Positions 55,914 to 64,000 of a stretch of DNA of 64,000 nt are shown in pieces. The position numbers and the translations under genes were made by a program. The notes below the pieces were generated by a model that made no database searches, was not told the origin of the DNA, and was given only the letters and a program-made list of their open reading frames with translations. Numbering within the stretch: position 1 is the first letter of the stretch; each line of letters begins with the position of its first letter. The stretch comes from Rhodococcus jostii RHA1 (GTDB lineage Bacteria > Actinomycetota > Actinomycetes > Mycobacteriales > Mycobacteriaceae): positions 372,001-436,000 of the forward strand of contig NC_008270.1 in NCBI RefSeq assembly GCF_000014565.1, in the 5' to 3' direction.

Positions 55914-56789
55914 GTGGCGTACAACGTGAGCCCAGATGCGCCGCCGTCGAGCCTGGACCCCGAAGCCGGCATCAGCACCACTCCGGCGTCCAAGCCCGCC
56001 GGTTATCGGCCGGCCGCCACCTACGACGACCGCGCCCAGGAGCGCAAGGGTGCACGGCAGCTGGACCGGATGGTCGAGGACGCGGAGTTCACCCGGGCCC
56101 GCAAGGACCTCGAGCGCGCGTTCCCGCGCGCGACCGTCCCCGAGGTGTCCGACCGCAAAAGCCGCGACCTGCCGATCCCGGATTCGATTCGCCAGCCGCC
56201 GAGTTCGCGGCAACGCAAGGTGCGGTCGGTGAACAAGCACAAGGCACAGTCGCAGTTGCCGAAGGTCGGCTACACCGCCGTACAGACCCTGGTCAGCGAC
56301 CCGGACCGGTGGAACACCGTCGGCGAGGCGCTGTCGAAGGCGCGCGGTGACGCGCAGCAACTCGACGAGAAGATGCGTTCCCAGGTCCAGCGCGTGGACC
56401 GGGCCATTCAGACCGCCGAACGGTTCAACGACCGCGGCCACATCCTCTACTGCGCGGTCACACTCCCACACCAGGTGCCGCAGCAGGCGTCGAATCTGCC
56501 CGCGACCTTGCATCCGGGATCCCGCTTGGATTTCGACCGGCACACGATGGCCACCCACGCCGCTCATGAACTCGATGTCACGCTGGGCGAGCGGGATGTG
56601 GTGTTCGAGATCGAAACCGGCCGGGGCATGTATCTGGGCCGCTCGGACACGGTCGACGACACCGCGCACCTGCTGCCGCGAGGGATGCGGTTCGAGGTGG
56701 TCTCGGCAGGGGAGGGGCGATACCGTCGCCCGGACGGCAGTATCGGCCGGCGGATGATCGTGCAGCTGCGGGACATCACCGAGGAATGA
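55914..56789 (+). CDS. Hypothetical protein, possible ADP-ribosyltransferase-like C-terminus
   Basis: 291 residues. The N-terminal half is polar, with helices containing ERKGARQLDRMVEDAEFTRA. The C-terminal half reads ILYCAVTLPHQVPQQASNLP, EIETGRGMYLGRSDTVDDTA and HLLPRGMRFEVVSAGEGRYR. The LLPRGMRFEVV element recalls ADP-ribosyltransferase exoenzyme folds, but the usual E-x-E is not apparent, so this is tentative. ATGA overlap with the next small gene. Confidence 0.55.
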   Translation: MAYNVSPDAPPSSLDPEAGISTTPASKPAGYRPAATYDDRAQERKGARQLDRMVEDAEFTRARKDLERAFPRATVPEVSDRKSRDLPIPDSIRQPPSSRQRKVRSVNKHKAQSQLPKVGYTAVQTLVSDPDRWNTVGEALSKARGDAQQLDEKMRSQVQRVDRAIQTAERFNDRGHILYCAVTLPHQVPQQASNLPATLHPGSRLDFDRHTMATHAAHELDVTLGERDVVFEIETGRGMYLGRSDTVDDTAHLLPRGMRFEVVSAGEGRYRRPDGSIGRRMIVQLRDITEE

Positions 56790-57010
56790 GGGGAATGAGG
56801 ATGGGACTGTTCACCGACGACAAGGGCCGCCCCGAGCTTGTGGTCCACCCGGACATCAAGCTGGGACGGGCGACGTTCCGGCCGGTCGACGATGAACCCG
56901 AGCCGGAGGAGACACCGAAGCAGCGTGCCCGCCGCGAGCTGAAACTACGACTGGGCGCCGAGCTCCGCGCGAAAGAAGAAACCGGAGACACCAACCCCGA
57001 GAAGGGGTGA
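56786..57010 (+). CDS. Small charged hypothetical protein
   Basis: 74 residues (ATG 56786 overlaps the previous stop; 56795 and 56801 are alternatives). MGLFTDDKGRPELVVHPDIK and then EPEPEETPKQRARRELKLRL: short beta-like start and a highly charged helix. Likely co-translated with the preceding gene. No family recognised. Confidence 0.5.
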   Translation: MRGMRMGLFTDDKGRPELVVHPDIKLGRATFRPVDDEPEPEETPKQRARRELKLRLGAELRAKEETGDTNPEKG

Positions 57011-57090
57011 CGCCTCCGGCTCATCCTGTGCATATTCAGTGATCCGACTATAGCCACAAATTGCGATAACGCTAGAAAGGCGAGTGGTAC

Positions 57091-57462
57091 GTGTATCAAC
57101 GGCCGGCGACCGAGGACGAAATCCGCGACAAGGCCCCTGGACTCACCGCCAGCAACAGCGGCGGCGCGTTCGACGAAAACGGGAACGTGGTCGGCGGTAC
57201 CACCACCTATCTGATCACTGTCACCGAGCCTCGCGATGGATGGTGCACGCGGAACGATCTCATCGACTGGGGCTACAGCGATGCAGGTATCGACCGCTTC
57301 TTCGGACCCGAATCCGATGGGCCGGAAGAAATTACCGGGTGGACGTGCGAACACATCGACCACATCGAGGCAACGGTCGTCGTCCCCGCACTGCGCATGG
57401 TGGACGAGGCATTCTCCGACCCCGAGACGCCTGCTTCCATTCTCCGCGCGGCATCGATCTGA
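57091..57462 (+). CDS. Hypothetical protein
   Basis: 123 residues from GTG 57091 with GAAAGGCGAG upstream. Acidic; TTTYLITVTEPRDGWCTRND followed by LIDWGYSDAGIDRFFGPESD. No recognised domain. It lies between the two zinc-ribbon nuclease genes, with a 175-base spacer before the second. Confidence 0.5.
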   Translation: MYQRPATEDEIRDKAPGLTASNSGGAFDENGNVVGGTTTYLITVTEPRDGWCTRNDLIDWGYSDAGIDRFFGPESDGPEEITGWTCEHIDHIEATVVVPALRMVDEAFSDPETPASILRAASI

Positions 57463-57637
57463 TTCCGTCCCTGAGCGGTCGCCCAGATCGCTTCGAGTAG
57501 CTCCCCTCACTGCTCCTGGGGGACATGCCATGTCCGCAGGTCAGTCCCGCTAATATTCCGGTGACGCGACTACTTCGAGCGCGGATGGATGGGTGCGGGC
57601 GGGGTTGGGTCCGTGCGCGGACAGGGTGGCAGCGACG

Positions 57638-59476
57638 ATGAAGACCCAGGACTGTGCAACTACGGGGTGCGGTCAGCCGGCCGCCTTTGTGTCCCGAAGT
57701 AAACCCGCGTGGTGCACCGACTGCATCGACGGAATCCTGCGCACGGGTGGCCTCGAACCAGCGGAGCCGTTCACCACGCCGGCCGCCTGGCGGTTGACGA
57801 CGTGCCGGACCTGCGGTGTGCGCGCCCATTACCGACTCGACTACGTCGTCGGAAAGAACGCCTCGGGGACACCGACCTGCCGGGCGTGCCACTGGACGAA
57901 GCGGGCGAACAGAACCCGCTCACACCCGTCGAGGGAGTTCGACCGCACAATGCTCGAGCTACTGCGGCACCATTCACCGGAGCAGATCCTTCAAGCACAT
58001 CCGCAGCCGGAGGTGCGCGAATTCCTCGAACAGCGGTGGTGGCCGCACGAACGGATCGCCGGCCACCTCGCCGAGTACGGCTACGACCTCGTCGACCCGA
58101 TCGGTGAGGTCCACGACGACAACGACCCGGTACTCGCCCGCTGCCGCAGATGCCACCGGATCAGCGCTGCACAGATGGCCGATTTCGGCTCGGGCTGCAC
58201 CTGTGCGCGCAATACCCGCGCCTCCGACCCCAGCAGACCCCGACCCGGTCGGGCATTGCTGTCGGAATCGCAGTCCCCGGCACTGGATTGGTGGGACCAC
58301 GACCACAACGAGGCCACCGCCTTCGACACGGTGACGATCCTGGCCACTCGCTCCTGCCACTGGCGATGCCCGGAGTGCGGGCTGCGGTTCGAGGAGAAGG
58401 TCAACGTCATGACCAGCCGTCCGGCATGCCGGGCCTGTTCCGCCCGCCGGAGCGAGGAGTGGCAAGTCGAGAGAACGCGGTGGAAGATCACCCCGGTGGC
58501 CGACGTTCCGGAGCTGGCAGCGGCATGGGCCGATGATGACGACCCCCGCGAGGTGATGGTCGACGAAAGTGGGAAGCTGCGTCGGTTCCGGTGCCCGAAC
58601 GGTCACCATCCCCGCATCAGAACCCTGCGTTTCCTCACCTCGGGGTGTCCGCATTGTCGTGGGTCGGCGACGGCGAAGAAGTGGCTCGCTGGCCTCCTGC
58701 CCGAAATCGCCGCCCAGTGGCATCCGACCCGTAACGGCAAATACACCCCGCAGAACGTGGTGTGGGACTCGCAGCGTGAGATGTGGTGGCGGGCGGACTG
58801 TTGCGGGCACGAGTGGCAGGAGTCGGTGCGGGGCCGCGACGGCGGCAGCCGGCTGCGCTGCCCGGTCTGCCGCACCATCCTCGGCTCGCTGGCCTGGCAC
58901 GATCCGGGACTGGCGGCGGAATGGAGTGCCACCAACGCGGTCACGGCGTGGCACGTTCGCCCGCATGCGTCGCTGGCGTTCGTTCCGGAATGGGTCTGCG
59001 CCACCGACCCCGCCCACGTGTGGGGCGCGTCGCTGAGTAGCCGGTCGAATGGGGCGGAGTGCCCGGACTGTCGACAAGCCGGCAAATCGCGTGTCGAACT
59101 CGAGCACCATGCGGCCGCCGTCGAGGTGTTCGGCAATGCCCGCTCCGGAATCACCATGACCGACGACGCGTACACCACTCGCAAGTCTTGGACGACGGAC
59201 ATCAGTGTCGACCACGAGGGGCTCACCGTGGTGATCGAGTACGACGGCGCCTACTGGCATTCCGCGGATGCGAAGGTGCTCGTCGATCAGCGGAAGAGCC
59301 GGGATCTTCTCGCGGCCGGATGTGTGGTGGTGCGGCTCCGGGAGGACGATTTGCCGTCGCTGGCGATCGATCATCCCCGCTACCGGGAAGTGCGGGTTCA
59401 CTCGACCGTGCCGCGTCCCCGCAACGTCATGGAAGACATCCACGACTGGCTGCGAGGACTACCGACCGGCCGATAA
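57638..59476 (+). CDS. Multi-zinc-ribbon protein with C-terminal Vsr/DUF559-like nuclease domain, paralogue 2
   Basis: 612 residues, same architecture as 52918-54657: successive Cys knots (CRTCGV...CRACH, CRRCHR, CPECGLR...CRAC, CPNGHH...CPHC, CCGHEW...CPVC, CATDPAHVW...CPDC) and the nuclease-like end TTDISVDHEGLTVVIEYDGA, DQRKSRDLLAAGCVVVRLRE. It has about 30 extra residues near 105-135 (RTMLELLRHHSPEQILQAHP) not in paralogue 1. ATG 57638 is chosen by alignment with paralogue 1. The duplicate flanks the block of small unknown genes. Confidence 0.75.
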   Translation: MKTQDCATTGCGQPAAFVSRSKPAWCTDCIDGILRTGGLEPAEPFTTPAAWRLTTCRTCGVRAHYRLDYVVGKNASGTPTCRACHWTKRANRTRSHPSREFDRTMLELLRHHSPEQILQAHPQPEVREFLEQRWWPHERIAGHLAEYGYDLVDPIGEVHDDNDPVLARCRRCHRISAAQMADFGSGCTCARNTRASDPSRPRPGRALLSESQSPALDWWDHDHNEATAFDTVTILATRSCHWRCPECGLRFEEKVNVMTSRPACRACSARRSEEWQVERTRWKITPVADVPELAAAWADDDDPREVMVDESGKLRRFRCPNGHHPRIRTLRFLTSGCPHCRGSATAKKWLAGLLPEIAAQWHPTRNGKYTPQNVVWDSQREMWWRADCCGHEWQESVRGRDGGSRLRCPVCRTILGSLAWHDPGLAAEWSATNAVTAWHVRPHASLAFVPEWVCATDPAHVWGASLSSRSNGAECPDCRQAGKSRVELEHHAAAVEVFGNARSGITMTDDAYTTRKSWTTDISVDHEGLTVVIEYDGAYWHSADAKVLVDQRKSRDLLAAGCVVVRLREDDLPSLAIDHPRYREVRVHSTVPRPRNVMEDIHDWLRGLPTGR

Positions 59477-59654
59477 CACTCGCGCGCCGCTGCCTGTCGG
59501 GGAAGTGTCATCACCCCAGGTCACCGGACACGTTCGGTCAGATATGCGCGTCGGTCGGTGGGACGGAATCGGCGAATTCCTCTGGCGGGCAGGCTCGGGA
59601 GGGGACATGTCGTTTCCTGAGGTCATCGCCCCGTGAGTTCGTCCGGCCGTGGTG

Positions 59655-60458
59655 TCAGGTCAGCTGCCGGATCCGTGGAAGTGTGTCGGCGAGTTGCTCG
59701 AAGAGGGTCGGCCATCCGCGGCGAAGCCAGGTCAGTCGGCCGCGGTCGAGGTGGCCGCCGTCGATGAGGTGGGAGATGCGGTGCTGCTGCGCGGGCACTC
59801 CGAGTTCCCGGAGTTTGGCGTAGACGGGGTTGACGGGGAGCTGGTGTCGGGCGATGTGCGACCACACGTCCTCGGTGGTCCAGTCCCAGATCGGGCCGTA
59901 GGCAACGGTGCCGTCGGCGCGGGCGATGATTCCGTCATGGCGGCCGCCGCGGGTGTAGAGCATTCGACGGGTGGAGGATTCGTCGGCGCGTACACCCCAC
60001 AGTTCACCGGGCCCGAGAAGTTGGTGGGCGCGTCGGGCGGGTTCGGTGATCAGCACCTCATGCAGATCCACGGTGGCCGCGGCCTCGTCGGCGGTCGCCT
60101 GGTGGTCCCACAGGCCGGAGTCGGCGAGTACCTGCAGTAGTGGGGGATCGGTGGGAATGCGGTGCAGGTCGAGCCGCCAGGCGTGGGCGAGTTCGGCGAG
60201 GTAGTCGTAGGTTTCGGGGTAGTCGAGTCCGGAGTCGAAGAACACCACGGGCACATCCGGATCCACCCGGAGGACGAGATCGAGGACGACGAGGGAGTCC
60301 TTGCCGCCGGAGAACGCGATGTAGCCGTCATGGGCGGCGAGGTGTGCCTCAATCCGTGGAAGGATGGCGCCGATAGCCGTCGGTCCGGCTTTCCCCGACG
60401 GAGTGCGCAACCCGCGAAGCAGGGTCAGATCCAGGCCGGGTTCGGATGTGTACCCCAC
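59655..60458 (-). CDS. PAPS-reductase-family PP-loop protein (CysH/DndC-like)
   Basis: 267 residues. PP-loop GYIAFSGGKDSLVVLDLVLR, then VPVVFFDSGLDYPETYDYLA and the substrate-side ELWGVRADESSTRRML, YGPIWDWTTEDVWSHIA. Such ATP-pyrophosphatases act in sulfate assimilation, nucleic acid thiolation (DndC) and other adenylation chemistry. The C-terminal Cys pair of true APS reductases is not seen. No dndB/D/E genes are nearby. GTG 60458 is the apparent start, weakly supported. Confidence 0.8.
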   Translation of the reverse strand: MGYTSEPGLDLTLLRGLRTPSGKAGPTAIGAILPRIEAHLAAHDGYIAFSGGKDSLVVLDLVLRVDPDVPVVFFDSGLDYPETYDYLAELAHAWRLDLHRIPTDPPLLQVLADSGLWDHQATADEAAATVDLHEVLITEPARRAHQLLGPGELWGVRADESSTRRMLYTRGGRHDGIIARADGTVAYGPIWDWTTEDVWSHIARHQLPVNPVYAKLRELGVPAQQHRISHLIDGGHLDRGRLTWLRRGWPTLFEQLADTLPRIRQLT

Positions 60459-60630
60459 AGCAACTCAGGCTACGATCCTGGCTGCACACACGCTCGTTCC
60501 CCTCCTGCGTGACGCCCCGCCTCGCCCGGTGTCTCACGTATGGGCACCATGCGGCTTCTCGGCTCCGACGGTGTCGGCTCGACCAGCAATAATGATGCGG
60601 CCGTCCGAACCGTGATAGGGGAGCCGCCCG

Positions 60631-62436
60631 ATGACAAATGCCATCGAACCGCAGATGACTCGACTTGTCGTCGCATCCGATGTCCTCGACGAGCACATGG
60701 ATCTTACGAAGCGGCAAGAGGTGTGGGCGCGGGCTGGTGTGGTCCCGACACTCGCAACGATCAGCCGCCTCCTCGCCGACCTCGACCTGTCCGTCATCAC
60801 CAACTCATGGGGGCGAGTGGAGGAGGCATGGACCGGGACTGTTCCGCGACCCCTTCGTGCGGATCTGCGCAAGCACCTCCGCCGCGGCCACCTGATCCTG
60901 TGCCCCACTGCTCTCATGCAATGCATCAAGGAAGTCATCGAGTTCGGTGACCCCGCCGGAGAAGTGGCGCTCCCCTCGCTCGACTTCGCCCGCTGCGTAC
61001 TGAGCATCAACCAGGACAACGACCAGAGCATCGGCCCCTCAACCGACTGGCACGACATCGAGAACGCGTTCACGCTCAACTACATCGCGCAGCAGTCGTT
61101 CAATCACCCCGACACCTTCGAAACCCTCGCGGCCGAGGTCGATCAGACATGGCGACAGCCGTGGCCAACCACCACCGGGCGACGGCTGATCCGCGATATG
61201 GGGCATGGGCCCGCCGACCTGTTCAAAGACGTCATCGGCGTCGAACTCGACGATTTCCTCAGCGTGGGATGGGCGATCTGGAACCTCGTCAGCAACGACA
61301 AGCTCATCTCGTTCCACCCGGATCTTCAGCTGCGATCAATGGGAGCGACCCCCGAGATGGTCGAGATCTTCCTCGAACGCTGCACGTTGACGCTCGACGA
61401 GTTGCAAGACCAGCTTTCCGAGGAACGGAACAGCGGCGACGGGACACCGTGGACCCGCTACAAACTGCAGATGTACCCGTTCATGCGCCTGCCGGACGGT
61501 TCGGTGCTGCTACTGCGCCTGCAGTACTTCGTCCGGCGGTTCTTCGGGCAGCTGCCCTTCGTTGATGTGAACGAAATCCTGAAGAAGGACGAGGGCAGAT
61601 CGACGCGGTTCCGTGGCGCGATGAACCACGTGTTCGAGCAGCGGGTGGGGGAGACACTGCACCGGATCGGAGGCTTTACGGGGACCGGTGGCGGCGGCGG
61701 GGTGATCTCCGAGGACGAAATGATGAGAGCCTTCCAGATCCGGAAAGGCGAAACCGAAAGTGTCTGTGACTGGGCATACGTTCGCGATGACACCTGCGTG
61801 TTGATCGACGCAAATAATCGACATCTGCTCCAGTGTTTCGCCGAGGGCAGCGGCACTATCGAAGATTTCCACACCGAGGTGCGGACCAAGTTCAGCGAGA
61901 AGAAGTTCCTGCAACTGACCTCGACGATCCGACAGTTCCGCGACCGAGGGTGGGATGCGAACGGAGTCCGAGTCGACGAACGCACGACGTTCGTTCCACT
62001 CGTCCTCGCACCCGAAGATGGGATGCCGTGCAATGGATTCATCGAGCGGCTGATGCTCACCTATGCGCAGCCGCTCGTGGCCGAGTTCGACGGATCGGCG
62101 CTGCCGCCGACGATCATTACCCGACGGGACCTGCGGATCCTGGAAGGTCTTGCTTACCACCGCGGCGAAAACATCGCAGTCCTCCTGCGCGAGTGGCGCG
62201 CCCACTGCAACGACGACCCGTTTCCCTGTTCTCTACGGGAATTCCTCGAGGCCAAGAAGCTGGACGCTCCGATGGCAGAGTTCGAACACAAACTGGGCTT
62301 CGACTTCTACGAAGCGATGCGGGAACACACGGCAGATCTGACGATTCGGCAGATGCACCCCAGTCAGCGTGCCGCCGCACAGGAAATGTTGGACGCAGCG
62401 CGGCGCAGGCTACCTACTGAGCATCTTCGCCGCTGA
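60631..62436 (+). CDS. Large hypothetical protein, 601 residues
   Basis: ATG 60631 has GGGGAG upstream and the coding frame is strongly supported by length and GC3 bias. It is soluble and helical, with RFRGAMNHVFEQRVGETLHR, a Gly-rich loop GGFTGTGGGGGVISEDEMM, then WAYVRDDTCVLIDANNRHLL and FHTEVRTKFSEKKFLQLTST. The V-L-I-D-A-N / E-x-K spacing could hide a nuclease-type core, but I cannot assign a family. It neighbours the PP-loop gene divergently. Confidence 0.7.
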   Translation: MTNAIEPQMTRLVVASDVLDEHMDLTKRQEVWARAGVVPTLATISRLLADLDLSVITNSWGRVEEAWTGTVPRPLRADLRKHLRRGHLILCPTALMQCIKEVIEFGDPAGEVALPSLDFARCVLSINQDNDQSIGPSTDWHDIENAFTLNYIAQQSFNHPDTFETLAAEVDQTWRQPWPTTTGRRLIRDMGHGPADLFKDVIGVELDDFLSVGWAIWNLVSNDKLISFHPDLQLRSMGATPEMVEIFLERCTLTLDELQDQLSEERNSGDGTPWTRYKLQMYPFMRLPDGSVLLLRLQYFVRRFFGQLPFVDVNEILKKDEGRSTRFRGAMNHVFEQRVGETLHRIGGFTGTGGGGGVISEDEMMRAFQIRKGETESVCDWAYVRDDTCVLIDANNRHLLQCFAEGSGTIEDFHTEVRTKFSEKKFLQLTSTIRQFRDRGWDANGVRVDERTTFVPLVLAPEDGMPCNGFIERLMLTYAQPLVAEFDGSALPPTIITRRDLRILEGLAYHRGENIAVLLREWRAHCNDDPFPCSLREFLEAKKLDAPMAEFEHKLGFDFYEAMREHTADLTIRQMHPSQRAAAQEMLDAARRRLPTEHLRR

Positions 62437-62572
62437 CTCTGTGCCACCGACCTCGGATGCACGACAACTTCACGCGCGACCGCGAGGAAGATCGGAGTGA
62501 CTGCAGTCGGGCCCATGTAGCGGCCTGCACCGTCCGTCGGATGCAGGCCGCCACCTCCGGCGAGCGAACGAA

Positions 62573-63439
62573 CTACGCGGCCCTCACCTCCGGTGACGCG
62601 GCAGCCAGGATTCCAGCGAGCAGCGGCGGGGCCGGCCACAGGAAGCTGGTTGCCACGAAACGGGACTCGCTGGTTTCGAGTGGCTTCACAGCGTGAGGCA
62701 GTGCCCTCGCTCGGCGGTCTGTGAGTCCGCACTGGGCACCCGTGATCAGCAATGTGCTCGGCTCCGCCGGATCCGAGGGTGCGGCCACAGAATTGGAGGC
62801 TGCCGTCCGCAGATCCTGACCGGGTCTGCCGACGAGGAGTCGGTCGTCTCCTGCCGGGCGGTGGATCAACGTCGTGATACCGCCGTCAAGGTGCCATCGT
62901 TGGGCTGCGTGGGTGCCCGGCAAATACCTGATCAACCTGGTCGAGACCAACGTGGGGACACCGCGGTGGAGGACGTGCTCGCGGAAAGCGAGGCAACTCG
63001 CGTGCATGTGTTCCTCGGTGGCCTCCAGCAAGGCGCGTATCACGCCAGGTGCTTGTTGATCACGGGTGGCCAGCGAAGACATCCCCGGGACAACCTGAAT
63101 CAGCGACTTGTGACCTCGAGGATCCCGAGCATCGCGGTGTCGGGCCTTCGCCTGAGCAGGCGCGGGCAAGATCCAGCCCAGCTTGTCGTTCCATTCGCCA
63201 GCCCACCGAGCGAACCGCGCAATGCCGCGCTCGTCCTGCAGGTACGGAGCAGCCTGTTCCATCAGATCGGTGAGTGTCGCGTGGTCGCGCGACGGTCCCA
63301 GCAGTTTCAAGCCATCATGGAGCCATTGCGACTTCTCTGAGGTGCAGCCGAGTGCTGTCGCACCGGGATGTGACCTACGCGGCCTGGGAGTACTGTTCCG
63401 TCTTGCTCCCGTTGACCTGGAAGCATCGTTGTGTTTCAT
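62573..63439 (-). CDS. 2OG-Fe(II) oxygenase-like protein
   Basis: About 288 residues from ATG 63439 (frame open to 63598; the start is uncertain). The iron facial triad can be read as HxD in AAQRWHLDGGITTLI and distal His in ALPHAVKPLETSESRFV, with the Arg for 2-oxoglutarate following. Between lies PSTLLITGAQCGLTDRRA. It may hydroxylate a protein, peptide or nucleic acid. Convergent with the 601-residue gene. Confidence 0.6.
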   Translation of the reverse strand: MKHNDASRSTGARRNSTPRPRRSHPGATALGCTSEKSQWLHDGLKLLGPSRDHATLTDLMEQAAPYLQDERGIARFARWAGEWNDKLGWILPAPAQAKARHRDARDPRGHKSLIQVVPGMSSLATRDQQAPGVIRALLEATEEHMHASCLAFREHVLHRGVPTLVSTRLIRYLPGTHAAQRWHLDGGITTLIHRPAGDDRLLVGRPGQDLRTAASNSVAAPSDPAEPSTLLITGAQCGLTDRRARALPHAVKPLETSESRFVATSFLWPAPPLLAGILAAASPEVRAA

Positions 63440-63773
63440 TGGAGTCCCTGCTCTCTGCAGCGCCATTTCCCAGCGGCGGATTGAAGGAGAGACATCGCCG
63501 ATGGCAATCGGGATGTCTTTCGCGGAGTGCAGTAGTTCGGTGGCCCTGTTCGAGCAGGGCCACCGACCACTACGTGAGGGGCCTAGCCCCGAGAGCAACT
63601 ATCGATTCCAATGTCTCCCGTGGTCGTCCTCGCCTTGGTGAGCGGTGTTCGCATTTAAAGCTATGTCGTGCAGGCATTTCGGACAATGCAAGATCAACTT
63701 CTGGGATAGATTGACGCCTGAAGTCTCACTTGTCTCAATCGATGGGTCAGTGCGGAGCAGCGTGGAGGGCGTA
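63440..63773. other. Intergenic stretch, nothing recognised
   Basis: About 330 bases between two divergent genes. GTGGCCCTG-TTCGAG-CAGGGCCAC at 63540-63563 is a perfect 9-bp-arm hairpin of unknown role. Confidence 0.4.
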
Positions 63774-64000
63774 ATGGGTGCAGGCCGAGGGAAAGAGCAA
63801 TGGCAGAAGGCTGCTGGCGAGGCACGCAGAGCCGCGACTGAAAAAAGGCTGCTCCGAGAGGTCGAGCCGATCTTGCGCAGGTGGTGCGACGAACAGAGGC
63901 CATTGACCCAGTGGACTCGGCAGGCTGTTGTCAACGCCTCGAGAGACGGATCGGGTCCGCCACGAATCCCCAAGCCGACCCTCTACCGATACTTCACAAC
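63774..64000 (+). CDS. Hypothetical protein, partial at the right edge
   Basis: ATG 63774 is preceded by GGAGGG with four bases between. It reads MGAGRGKEQWQKAAGEARRA, then RLLREVEPILRRWCDEQRPL and PRIPKPTLYRYFT before the window ends. Basic, helical N-terminus; TLYRYFT resembles helix 3 of an HTH but a family cannot be assigned from the fragment. Confidence 0.5.
   Translation, partial: MGAGRGKEQWQKAAGEARRAATEKRLLREVEPILRRWCDEQRPLTQWTRQAVVNASRDGSGPPRIPKPTLYRYFT

Noticed and set aside
57974..59443. 489-codon minus-strand frame inside the second zinc-ribbon gene
   Set aside because: Same reason: GC-rich antisense opening with His/Arg-rich composition.
52918..59476. CRISPR or restriction-modification system around the zinc-ribbon nucleases
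   Set aside because: No repeat array, methyltransferase or cas-like gene was seen; only nuclease-like domains.
59655..60458. Assimilatory PAPS/APS reductase cysH
   Set aside because: No sulfate-assimilation neighbours and no C-terminal Cys motif; kept as a PP-loop family member only.

Overview
The window looks like GC-rich actinobacterial DNA, most likely Rhodococcus or a close relative. The evidence is dense GC-rich coding, GTG and TTG starts, overlapping ATGA junctions, a PknK-like kinase-regulator, DUF2510-type proteins, and a bacterial microcompartment (BMC) of the Rhodococcus/Mycobacterium (RMM) type. No rRNA, tRNA or CRISPR array was recognised. Scattered IS, integrase and frameshifted remnants mark it as an accessory, patchwork region (genomic island or large plasmid).

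Layout. 1-10.5 kb is mixed: a partial hypothetical gene, an IS256-family element, a 1097-aa kinase/NB-ARC/LuxR regulator, a RES-type toxin-antitoxin pair with a visible operator, a decayed sulfide:quinone oxidoreductase and two small overlapping hypotheticals. 11-24 kb is a minus-strand catabolic block: an NCS1 permease, biotin carboxylase and biotin carrier (accC, accB), pxpA, an acyl-CoA ligase, a cyclase-family hydrolase, a GntR/UTRA regulator, pxpC, pxpB and two very small genes. The BC, BCCP and KipI/KipA-like parts together resemble a split urea carboxylase or 5-oxoprolinase system acting on a lactam or cyclic amide.

25-40 kb is the microcompartment region. On the minus strand are an amino-alcohol kinase, an ArsP_2-like permease and a PAS protein. 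Divergent to them, on the plus strand, are a CoA-acylating aldehyde dehydrogenase, shell genes, and a class III PLP enzyme (predicted phospho-lyase). A second GntR paralogue, an enoyl-CoA hydratase-like protein and an ethanolamine-type APC permease follow. The inferred route is amino alcohol import, phosphorylation, phospho-lyase cleavage to an aldehyde inside the shell, and oxidation to acyl-CoA, without a B12-dependent ammonia-lyase. The most striking feature is an apparently perfect 1686-bp direct duplication (29896-31581 and 33789-35474). It carries four shell-related genes plus the C-terminal encapsulation tail of the upstream enzyme, so the aldehyde dehydrogenase and the PLP enzyme end in the same targeting peptide.

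39.7-49.5 kb holds a GlxA-type regulator with a cysteine hydrolase, a small graveyard (cold-shock gene, IS3 orfA and cysteine-hydrolase fragments), and a LysR-led catabolic cluster: M24-fold hydrolase, creatininase-family amidohydrolase, MHS transporter, Cds1-like cysteine desulfhydrase, RidA. 49.6-64 kb is mobile or defence-like: a decayed tyrosine recombinase, frameshifted genes, an AT-rich patch, two paralogous multi-zinc-ribbon proteins with a C-terminal nuclease-like domain flanking small unknown genes, a PAPS-reductase-like PP-loop protein, a 601-aa unknown, a 2OG-Fe(II) oxygenase-like protein and a partial gene at the right edge. All readings were made by eye from sequence and translations; no database search was run.
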